Source: Streptomyces sp. NRRL B-3428 (GTDB lineage Bacteria; Actinomycetota; Actinomycetes; Streptomycetales; Streptomycetaceae). Taken from it: DNA of 64,000 nt. Positions 8,818-15,502 of this stretch are shown one piece after another (position 1 is the stretch's first letter; each line of letters starts with the position of its first letter). Position numbers and translations under genes: made by a program. The notes beneath the pieces are model-generated. The model saw nothing but the letters and a program-made list of their open reading frames with translations. It ran no database searches and was not told where the DNA came from. The stretch spans positions 361,622 to 425,621 of the forward strand of contig JOGW01000005.1 in NCBI GenBank assembly GCA_000721375.1, in the 5' to 3' direction.

Positions 8818-9369
8818 ATGAACACCTACAGCGCGGACACCTGGCCCGAACCGCCCCTCGCCGGCACCGAAGCCGAAGCGGTCCTCGGCGCTCTCGAGCG
8901 CCAGCGCGCCACGTTGGAGTGGAAATGTTCCGGCCTGGACGCGGCGGGCCTCGGCGCCACTTCGGGGTCGTCCAGCTTGACCCTCGGCGGACTGCTCAAG
9001 CACCTGGCGCACGTGGAGGACAGCCACTTCGCACGGCTGTGGCTCGACGTACCGGCGGGCGAACCCTGGGCCTCGGTCGACTGGGAGGGCGACCCCGACT
9101 GGGCCCATCGCACGGCCGGTGACCACACCCCCGACGAACTGCTCGCGCTCTGGCGTGACAGCGTGGCGCGCTCCCGCGCGATCGTCGCCGAGGCACTGGC
9201 CGAGGGCGGCCTCGACCAGCTCGGCCGCTATGTGACGCGCGGCGGGGAGCGGCCCAATCTGCGCCGGATCCTCCTTGACCTGATCGAGGAGTACGCCCGC
9301 CATGCCGGGCACGCCGATCTCATCCGGGAGTCGGTCGACGGCCTTGTCGGGGAGGACCCGCCGAGGTGA
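8818..9369 (+). CDS. DinB/DUF664 family protein
   Basis: 183 residues, four-helix DinB fold. The predicted metal triad is visible: His in GGLLKHLAHVEDSHF, His in AGDH/HRTAG near residue 100, and His in EEYARHAGHADLIRE. DUF664 proteins are close to the mycothiol-dependent maleylpyruvate isomerase/S-transferase group and probably act in thiol-dependent detoxification in the cytoplasm; the actual reaction is unknown. The start is fixed by the TAGCGT box just upstream. A paralogue lies at 24083-24685. Confidence 0.82.
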   Translation: MNTYSADTWPEPPLAGTEAEAVLGALERQRATLEWKCSGLDAAGLGATSGSSSLTLGGLLKHLAHVEDSHFARLWLDVPAGEPWASVDWEGDPDWAHRTAGDHTPDELLALWRDSVARSRAIVAEALAEGGLDQLGRYVTRGGERPNLRRILLDLIEEYARHAGHADLIRESVDGLVGEDPPR

Positions 9370-9559
9370 CGTGGCGGCGGTGATATTCGGCCAACCGTGG
9401 GTGGCTGTTCCACCGTTAGGGGGGCCCAGGGTGCGGGCCGTGGCGTGTTGCGTTGCGCTGGACGTGGGGCCTGCAGGTAGCGGGCCGCTTCACGAAGTGC
9501 CAACGCTGAGACTCGGACAGTCCGGGGGCCCAGGGCACAGGACTGAGACGAGGTGCGCC

Positions 9560-10069
9560 ATGTACGCGAGAACTCTGGCTGTCGGAGCACTCCTTGCCGG
9601 AGCCGCGCTCGGCGCGACGGCTCCGGTGGCCCAGGCGGTGGAGGCCGGCGCGGTCGCCGTGACCCCGGGCAGCACGGCACCCGGCACGAACGTCCGTATC
9701 GGCGCGTCCGGCTGTGCGACTTCCAACCCCAACGCGTCGGCCCGCGCCTACTCCGACGCGTTCCCGACCGCGTCCCTGACGGCCATCGGCAGCCAGGGAG
9801 AGGTCAGCGGCACCGCGACGGTGTTCTCCGGCGCCAAGGCGGGCACGTACACCGTCACGGTCGTCTGCGACGTCACCAACCCCAGCCAGAAGTACACGGG
9901 TTCCCTCACCGTGACCGGCTCCTCCGCCACTCCTCAGGGCGTACGCGGCGGCCTCGGCGGCTCCTTCGAACCGGGCCCGGGCACGATCGCGGCGGGCACC
10001 GCGCTGGTGGCGCTCGGCGTGGGCGCCACCGTGTACAAGCTGCGCCGGCGCGGCAGTCACTCCGCCTGA
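9560..10069 (+). CDS. Small secreted or membrane-anchored Ig-like surface protein
   Basis: 169 residues. A signal peptide (MYARTLAVGALLAGAALGAT, cleavage near APVAQA) is followed by an all-beta region with two Cys (SGCATS and VVCDVT) that could form a disulfide, as in bacterial Ig-like folds. The C-terminus has a hydrophobic span (IAAGTALVALGVGATVYKL) followed by Arg/Lys/Arg residues, a typical membrane stop. The protein is probably exposed on the cell surface. No enzyme motif is seen. GACGAGG lies 8 bases before the ATG. A very strong terminator follows. Function unknown. Confidence 0.78.
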   Translation: MYARTLAVGALLAGAALGATAPVAQAVEAGAVAVTPGSTAPGTNVRIGASGCATSNPNASARAYSDAFPTASLTAIGSQGEVSGTATVFSGAKAGTYTVTVVCDVTNPSQKYTGSLTVTGSSATPQGVRGGLGGSFEPGPGTIAAGTALVALGVGATVYKLRRRGSHSA

Positions 10070-10076
10070 AGCACGC

Positions 10077-10124
10077 GCACCTCGGCCCGCTTTCGGTTCT
10101 CCGCCCGAAAGCGGGCCGAGGTGC
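10077..10124. terminator. Bidirectional terminator with a 20-bp perfect stem
   Basis: GCACCTCGGCCCGCTTTCGG at 10077-10096 pairs perfectly with 10105-10124 around an 8-base loop, placed between convergent genes ending at 10069 and 10141. Confidence 0.93.
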
Positions 10125-10140
10125 GTCGGAGGCGGGGCTC

Positions 10141-10962
10141 TCAGACCAACGCGGCTGCGTGAGCCGCGCGATTCTCGGCCAGCCACTTCTCCAAGCGGTC
10201 CCAGCGCTCCCATCCGCCGCGCTCCCGCCAGATCCTCAGGTACAGCTCGTCACCCGCGGCCAGCCGGGCCGTCACAAATTCCCGGCACCTTTGCGTCGCC
10301 TGCTCGATGATCCCTGGCAGGCCGGCCCGCTGCGCGGCCGTGAGCCCGTAACCGTCCGCCAGGGCCCGTAGCCTCGCCGGCACATCCAGACCTCGGGGGT
10401 ACGAGGTGAGCGCCGACTCGGGGTCGAGCATCGGCACCCAGTAGCGCGCCGCCATCGCGACATCCCAGAGCGGACGTCCGGGTGCGGCCAGATCGAAGTC
10501 GATCACGCCCACGGCCAGGCCGTCGCGGAAGACGACGTTCTCGGGGCACAGGTCGTTGTGGCACAGGAGTGTGCCGCCTTGCGGATCGGCCAGATCCTGT
10601 GGCCAGTCGGCGGCGTCGACCGCAATCGTGGCGGACGCATCGTGCAACCGCCGGATCAGCGCTCCCACCGAGCGCAGTACTTCTGTCGTCGTCATCTCGG
10701 CGGAGAACGGCGGCAGCGGTACGTGGCCGTCGATGAACGTCAGCCGCTCCCTGCCCTGTGCCACCTGGGCGACGGGCACCGGGGCGTCCGCGAAACCGCT
10801 GTCGTGCAGAGCGTTCAAGTAGGCGTGCAGGGTGGCCGCGTGCGCGGGTGCGGGGCGGTCGACAAGCCGGCCGATCCGGCGTACCTGCCCCGCGTTGGCC
10901 AGTCCGCCGGCCAGCTCCTGCCCGTCCGCCCCGTCGTGTTCCGTGGTGCCGTCTCGCGTCAT
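10141..10962 (-). CDS. Phosphotransferase, aminoglycoside/choline kinase fold
   Basis: 273 residues. The Brenner-type catalytic loop LLCHNDLCPENVVF (Asp catalytic, Asn metal-binding) and the downstream VIDFDLAAPG (metal-binding Asp) identify the APH/choline-kinase family. The N-terminal ATP lobe is short. The enzyme would transfer phosphate from ATP to a small hydroxylated substrate; whether that is an antibiotic cannot be told. The ATG at 10962 lies 6 bases after a TAGCGT box. It is divergent from another kinase-like gene with a 53-base shared promoter region, so the pair may be co-regulated. Confidence 0.85.
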   Translation of the reverse strand: MTRDGTTEHDGADGQELAGGLANAGQVRRIGRLVDRPAPAHAATLHAYLNALHDSGFADAPVPVAQVAQGRERLTFIDGHVPLPPFSAEMTTTEVLRSVGALIRRLHDASATIAVDAADWPQDLADPQGGTLLCHNDLCPENVVFRDGLAVGVIDFDLAAPGRPLWDVAMAARYWVPMLDPESALTSYPRGLDVPARLRALADGYGLTAAQRAGLPGIIEQATQRCREFVTARLAAGDELYLRIWRERGGWERWDRLEKWLAENRAAHAAALV

Positions 10963-10968
10963 ACCGAG

Positions 10969-10974
10969 ACGCTA
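10969..10974 (-). promoter_or_regulatory. Leaderless -10 box for the 10141-10962 kinase gene
   Basis: TAGCGT on the minus strand, 6 bases before the ATG at 10962. Confidence 0.6.
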
Positions 10975-11003
10975 TGCCCGGACCAGTACCGACACGGCGT
11001 GCG

Positions 11004-11009
11004 TAGAGT
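11004..11009 (+). promoter_or_regulatory. Leaderless -10 box for the APH(6)-like gene
   Basis: TAGAGT, 6 bases before the ATG at 11016. Together with the minus-strand box at 10969-10974 it makes a compact divergent promoter pair only 30 bases apart. Confidence 0.65.
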
Positions 11010-11015
11010 GCCGGG

Positions 11016-11942
11016 ATGATCGAGATTCCCGGGGAGTTCGAGCAGTGCACGCTGGCCCGTGAAGGGGAGAAGGGTGCCGCTTGGCTGGCCCGGCTTCCGT
11101 CTCTCGTCGACGAGTTGCTGCAGCGGTGGGGCTGCGTGCCGGACGGGGCCGTGCTGCACGGCGGGGTGGCCGTCGTCGTGCCGGTGCGCAGCGCCATCGA
11201 GGGACCCGCCGTGTTGAAGGTGTCGTTTCCGCATCCGGGCAATGTGCACGAGCCCGACGCGTTCGCCGCCTGGCAGGGTCGCGGCGCCGTACGGCTGTAC
11301 GCGAGAGACGACGCGCGGTTCGCGATGCTCCTCGAACGCGCGCGGACACGGACACTCGCCGAGTGCGGTGACCCGGACGAGATGGTGACCGTCGCGGGGC
11401 GCATCAGCCGGCGCCTGGCCGTGCCCGCACCGGAAGGGCTGCCGCGGCAGAGTGCACGGGCCGGGGAGTGGGAGCGACGGCTGGTCACCGACGCCGAGGA
11501 GTTCGCCGGCGCGCTGCCACAGCGTGTGGTGGACGCCGCGGCGGCGACGGTCCGTGAACTCGCCTTCGTACAGCCGGAGGTGCTCATCCACGGCGATCTG
11601 CATCCGCGCAACATCCTGGGGGCACAGCGGGAGCCCTGGCTCGCGGTGGACCCCAAGGGTTATGTGGGCGATCCGGCGTGGGACGGCGGCACACTCCTCA
11701 AGTCCATGGGCTATGTGTTCATCGACGCCGACGACCCGGGCAAGGAGGTCCACCGCGCCCTCGGCCTCTTCGCGGAAGCCGCCGAGCTGGAGCCCGAGCG
11801 GGTGCGGCGCTGGGCACAGCTCCATGCCGTCGAGGCCGCCTACTGGGCGCGCCGGCACGGGTTCCGTGTGGCGCGGGGCGGGCCGGAGCTCGACCGGATC
11901 ACCCTGCTGGCCGGGCATCTCGCAGAGGCGCTGACCGACTGA
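11016..11942 (+). CDS. Aminoglycoside/hydroxyurea antibiotic kinase, APH(6) family
   Basis: 308 residues related to streptomycin 6-kinases and hydroxyurea kinase (PF04655). Visible motifs are the N-terminal substrate/ATP lobe PAVLKVSFPHPGNVHEPDAF, the catalytic loop LIHGDLHPRNIL (Asp and Asn) and AVDPKGYVGDPAWD, the metal-binding Asp in the DPKG form typical of this family. These cytoplasmic enzymes phosphorylate streptomycin or hydroxyurea, but most streptomycete homologues have untested substrates. It starts at MIEIPGEFEQ with no ribosome binding site (leaderless). Natural resistance gene or housekeeping kinase cannot be decided. Confidence 0.85.
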   Translation: MIEIPGEFEQCTLAREGEKGAAWLARLPSLVDELLQRWGCVPDGAVLHGGVAVVVPVRSAIEGPAVLKVSFPHPGNVHEPDAFAAWQGRGAVRLYARDDARFAMLLERARTRTLAECGDPDEMVTVAGRISRRLAVPAPEGLPRQSARAGEWERRLVTDAEEFAGALPQRVVDAAAATVRELAFVQPEVLIHGDLHPRNILGAQREPWLAVDPKGYVGDPAWDGGTLLKSMGYVFIDADDPGKEVHRALGLFAEAAELEPERVRRWAQLHAVEAAYWARRHGFRVARGGPELDRITLLAGHLAEALTD

Positions 11943-12028
11943 GCCACGGTTCCGCCCGGAGCTGCTCGCAAGGGCCACTCGGCTCAGCCCGGGCGGCGAA
12001 GCCGGCCCCGGTGGGGCAGCGTGCTGGC

Positions 12029-13348
12029 ATGCGCCGCCTCCTCACCTCCGCCGTGCTCCTCGCCACGCTCGCGGGCGCCACCGCCATGGCCGCGCCCGCC
12101 CGCACCCTGGACCCCCGGACCTTGGACACCCCGGGCCCCACGCTGGACACCCCCGGCCGCGACGGCACCAACGTCCTGCTCGTCGGTCTCGACAGCCGCT
12201 CCGGCCTGACCACCGAGCAGCGCAACCGGCTGCATGTCGGCGGCGTCGCCTGCGACTGCACCGACGTGATGATGCTCGCCCATCTCTCCGAGGACGAGCG
12301 GCGGTTGAGCGTGGTCTCGATCCCGCGCGACTCGTACGCGGAGTTCGCCGCACATGATCACCCACGCCACAGCGGGAAGATCAACGCGGCCTGGCAGCAC
12401 GGCGGCGGGGACCTCACCCGCCGCACGGTGGAGCAGGCCACCGGCGTACGGATCGACCATTATGCCGAGACCGATTTCCTGGGCTTCGCCGGCGCCGTCG
12501 ACCGGCTCGGCGGGGCCACCGTCTGCACATCGAGAGCTGTCTTCGACCAGGCGGCCGGACTGCGTCTCAAGCCCGGCACCCACCAGATCAACGGCAACAA
12601 GTCCGTACGCTACGCACGGGCCCGCCACGTCAACCCGCCCGGCGACGGCGGCCGGGTCCGCCGACAGCAGCGCCTCGTCGCCGGACTCCTCGCCCGGCTG
12701 CGGGAATCGGGCGCCCTCGACAGTCCCGTCAAGGCGCTCGGCATGGTCGGCGCGCTGCACGGACTGCTGCGGACCGACCCGCACACCACCCCGGCCGAAC
12801 TGGCCGCGCTCGCCCTCGCGGCCGTCCGGCTCCCCTCGGAGCGGACCGAGTTCGCGAACGTGCCGGTGGCGGACGCCGACCACCGAGTCCCCGGCTCAGG
12901 CTCCACCGTCCTGTGGGACCGCGACCGCTCCGACGCCCTCTGGTCCGCCCTGCGCGCGGACCGTCCCATCACCGGCGACCCGCGCATCCAGCCCACGGGC
13001 GCGAGCGCGGTGGGCATCCCGCTGTCGTCGGTCCAGCTGCGCGTATCCGACCCGGTCACCGGATTCGCCCTGCTCCGCGCGGGATTCACCGTCCTCAGCG
13101 GGGAGCCCCGGCACAGGGAGCCGAAGGAACATCACGCGACCTGGATCTTCTACGGACCTTCGGCCGCCCGGCACGCAGAAGCGCTGCGGGCGGCCCTGCC
13201 CGAGGCGCGAGCACGCCTCGTCAGGGACCTGGGACGGGTCATCGAGGTACAGGTGGGCCGCGGCGGCCGCACCCTGACACCCGTCGCCTACGACCGCAGC
13301 GGCTTCGAGGGACCTCCCGTCACGGGCGACCGTCTGCTGTGCCCGTGA
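12029..13348 (+). CDS. LytR-CpsA-Psr (LCP) family cell-wall glycopolymer ligase
   Basis: 439 residues with a signal/anchor (LLTSAVLLATLAGATAMAA). The LCP domain (about 45-240) shows NVLLVGLDSR, DVMMLAHLSEDERRLSVVSIPRDSY (with the conserved pyrophosphate-binding Arg), KINAAWQHGG, a TGVRIDHYAETDFLGF segment and the later VRYARARH and RRQQRLVAGLL. These enzymes move teichoic-acid-like polymers from lipid carriers to peptidoglycan outside the membrane. A LytR_C-like region (about 340-430, VQLRVSDPVTGFALLRAGF) follows. The ATG is preceded by CAGCGT 7 bases upstream, a degenerate leaderless -10. It ends 12 bases from the convergent ThuA gene. Confidence 0.9.
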   Translation: MRRLLTSAVLLATLAGATAMAAPARTLDPRTLDTPGPTLDTPGRDGTNVLLVGLDSRSGLTTEQRNRLHVGGVACDCTDVMMLAHLSEDERRLSVVSIPRDSYAEFAAHDHPRHSGKINAAWQHGGGDLTRRTVEQATGVRIDHYAETDFLGFAGAVDRLGGATVCTSRAVFDQAAGLRLKPGTHQINGNKSVRYARARHVNPPGDGGRVRRQQRLVAGLLARLRESGALDSPVKALGMVGALHGLLRTDPHTTPAELAALALAAVRLPSERTEFANVPVADADHRVPGSGSTVLWDRDRSDALWSALRADRPITGDPRIQPTGASAVGIPLSSVQLRVSDPVTGFALLRAGFTVLSGEPRHREPKEHHATWIFYGPSAARHAEALRAALPEARARLVRDLGRVIEVQVGRGGRTLTPVAYDRSGFEGPPVTGDRLLCP

Positions 13349-13360
13349 CGAGAAGTCGCA

Positions 13361-15502
13361 CTATCCGCGTGCCGCTTCGAAGCGGTCCGCCCAGTACGCC
13401 GTGCGGTCCAGGTAGGCCGTCTCGGCGGCCTCACCCGTCTTTCCGTACGCTCCTTCGAAGGTGAGATAGCCGTGGCCGGACGGCGGCGAGCCGTCGGCCG
13501 GTTCGATGGAACTGCCCTCGTGCCACTCGTTGAACGACGTCACCGACACCCAGGCCGGTGAGCCGCCGATCGCCGGGTCGAGGGCGTTGGTCCACTGCCT
13601 GTCGTAGGCGGCGCCGTTCGCGCGGTCCACGGTCGGGGTGGTGTTGCCGGGGACGGCGCGGTCGTCGAGATAGCCCGGCGCGACCGAAGGCGCCCAGACC
13701 AGACCGTTGGCCCGGGCGTAGTCGCCGGCCTGCTTCCAGCCGGGTGCGGTGGCGCCCGCGATCCCGTCGTAGGTGTAAAGACCCGAGAAGTGCGCGATCT
13801 TCGTGGTGTCGGTGGTCTGAGCCAGGACGATGCTCGTGTCCGTCACTTGGTCGAGGGCCGACCAGTCACTGATCCTGAGGCTTTCGAAGACGTAGAACGC
13901 GGACTTCCCGCCGTGCTCGGCCGAGCGGTAGAAGGCAGGGTGATCGCCGTACGTGGCGTTGATGTACTCGATGTCGGCCACTGTGGAGGCCGCCGTGCGC
14001 TCCGCGTAGGGCTCCAAGTGCCAGGCGACCTTGATGCCTTCCTTCGCCGCCGCGTCCAGCACCCCCTGGGCGAGCTGGTCCTCGTAGCCGCCGCGGCCCC
14101 ACCAGCTGTAGACGATGACCCCCGCGCCGGACTGCCTCACCCACCGCATGTGCCGGTCCACGACCGCCGCCATGTCTCCGGAGTCGTACGGGCCGAGCGA
14201 GGGGTAGAAGTCGGCGCCGATGTCCTCGGGCGGGGTGTGTCCGCCCTGCGGCCAGTGCCGCCAACTCCCGTTCACCGCGGGGCTTCCGTACCACGGGTAG
14301 TAGAAGAGGTGCACGTTCTGCGAGCCGGCCTCGGCCGCCGGCTCGGTGGTCAGGGAGAGCGTGTCGATGTCGAAGAGAGCCCCGGAACCTCCGGTGAAGC
14401 GGAGCACGAGAGGTCCGGCCGCGGTGCCCGTCAGTTCGGTGGTCACCGTCGTGAACGTCTCCCAGCCGCCGGTGACCGGCACCTGCACGGACCCGAGCAG
14501 CGTGCCGGTCGAGGAGCCTGCGCGGATCTCGATGGTGCCGCCCGCGCCGGCCGATGACACCTTCGCGGTGAAGCGCCGAGCGCCGTCGGTGGGCACGGTG
14601 GCGTAGGCCGCCCAATCGCCGCTGTCGATGTAGCCGAGCGTCAGTCCGCCACTGGCCGTGGTGTGCGAGGCGCTCTGCATCCCGGAACCCGAAGTGAACG
14701 ACTCGGCCTCGACGGTCGCCGCACCCGCCTTCGGCGAGCAGTCCGCCGCGGCCTGACCCGACGCGTACCGTACGGCGCCGAGCAGCAGGGTGCGGAAGGC
14801 GGGATCGGCGTACGACTCGGCGGTGTGCCCGAGACCGGTGTAGAAGGAGCGGCCCTGGCCCTGCGCATGGCACCAGGTGACGGGGTGGTCGCCCGCCATC
14901 TCCCCGCCGCTGTACGTCGATTCGTCCAGTGACTGCAGGACCCGTACGCCCGCCCGCGGGCTGGCGCGGTAGTTGTACCACTCGTCGGTCCGCGTCCAGG
15001 TGGCGCCCAGGTGCGCGGTCGCCGGATGGCCGCGGTCCTCGTTGACCACGCTGGCCTGCTGAATCGCCGGATGGCTCTTGAACCAGGCGCCGACCAGCTG
15101 CCCGTAGTACGGCCAGTCGTACTCGGTGTCGGCCGCCGCGTGCACACCGACGTAGCCGCCGCCGGAGTCCACATACGTCTGCAGGGCGCCTTGTTGGGCG
15201 TCGCTGAGGACGTCGCCGGTGGTGTTGAGGAAGACCACCGCCTCGTAACCGGAAAGGCTCTGCTCGGTGAAGACCGAGGAGTCCTCGGTGGCGGTGACGG
15301 CGAAGTCGTGTTCCTGGCCGAGGGCCCGGATCGCCTCGACACCCGCCGGGATCGCGTCGTGCCGGAAACCTGCCGTCTTCGAGAAGACCAGGACGTCGAA
15401 GGACGCGGCGGCAGCCGACGGCAGCGGGGCGAGCAGGGTCGTGGCGAGCGCGAGCACCATGGCGGCCGGGCCGCGCCGCAGACGCCGTACGAGATTCCTC
15501 AT
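13361..15502 (-). CDS. Secreted ThuA - CBM6 - GH99-like trimodular protein
   Basis: 713 residues. Signal peptide 1-33. Residues 35-250 form a ThuA domain (a class I glutamine-amidotransferase-like fold linked to sugar metabolism): FDVLVFSKTAGFRHDAI, GGGYVGVHAAADTEY and GRSFYTGLGHTAESY. Residues 262-385 form a CBM6-type carbohydrate-binding module (VEAESFTSGSGMQ, GDWAAY). Residues 396-708 resemble the glycoprotein endo-alpha-1,2-mannosidase (GH99) fold: VHLFYYPWYGSPAVNGSWRH, VAWHLEPYAER and VTSFNEWHEGSSIEP carry acidic residues in the expected places. It probably binds and cleaves or remodels an extracellular glycan; the substrate is unknown. Its ATG overlaps the stop of the upstream sugar-dehydrogenase gene (ATGA), so the pair is translationally coupled. 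Confidence 0.85.
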   Translation of the reverse strand: MRNLVRRLRRGPAAMVLALATTLLAPLPSAAAASFDVLVFSKTAGFRHDAIPAGVEAIRALGQEHDFAVTATEDSSVFTEQSLSGYEAVVFLNTTGDVLSDAQQGALQTYVDSGGGYVGVHAAADTEYDWPYYGQLVGAWFKSHPAIQQASVVNEDRGHPATAHLGATWTRTDEWYNYRASPRAGVRVLQSLDESTYSGGEMAGDHPVTWCHAQGQGRSFYTGLGHTAESYADPAFRTLLLGAVRYASGQAAADCSPKAGAATVEAESFTSGSGMQSASHTTASGGLTLGYIDSGDWAAYATVPTDGARRFTAKVSSAGAGGTIEIRAGSSTGTLLGSVQVPVTGGWETFTTVTTELTGTAAGPLVLRFTGGSGALFDIDTLSLTTEPAAEAGSQNVHLFYYPWYGSPAVNGSWRHWPQGGHTPPEDIGADFYPSLGPYDSGDMAAVVDRHMRWVRQSGAGVIVYSWWGRGGYEDQLAQGVLDAAAKEGIKVAWHLEPYAERTAASTVADIEYINATYGDHPAFYRSAEHGGKSAFYVFESLRISDWSALDQVTDTSIVLAQTTDTTKIAHFSGLYTYDGIAGATAPGWKQAGDYARANGLVWAPSVAPGYLDDRAVPGNTTPTVDRANGAAYDRQWTNALDPAIGGSPAWVSVTSFNEWHEGSSIEPADGSPPSGHGYLTFEGAYGKTGEAAETAYLDRTAYWADRFEAARG
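14461..14550 (-). repeat. Near-identical CBM6-coding segment, mate at 15654-15743
   Basis: This 90-base stretch aligns without gaps to 15654-15743 in the neighbouring gene. Both encode SSAGAGGTIEIRAGS followed by TGTLLGSV and PVTGGWE. Similarity at DNA level is clearly higher than in the rest of the two modules, suggesting duplication or gene conversion between adjacent CBM6 modules. Confidence 0.75.
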
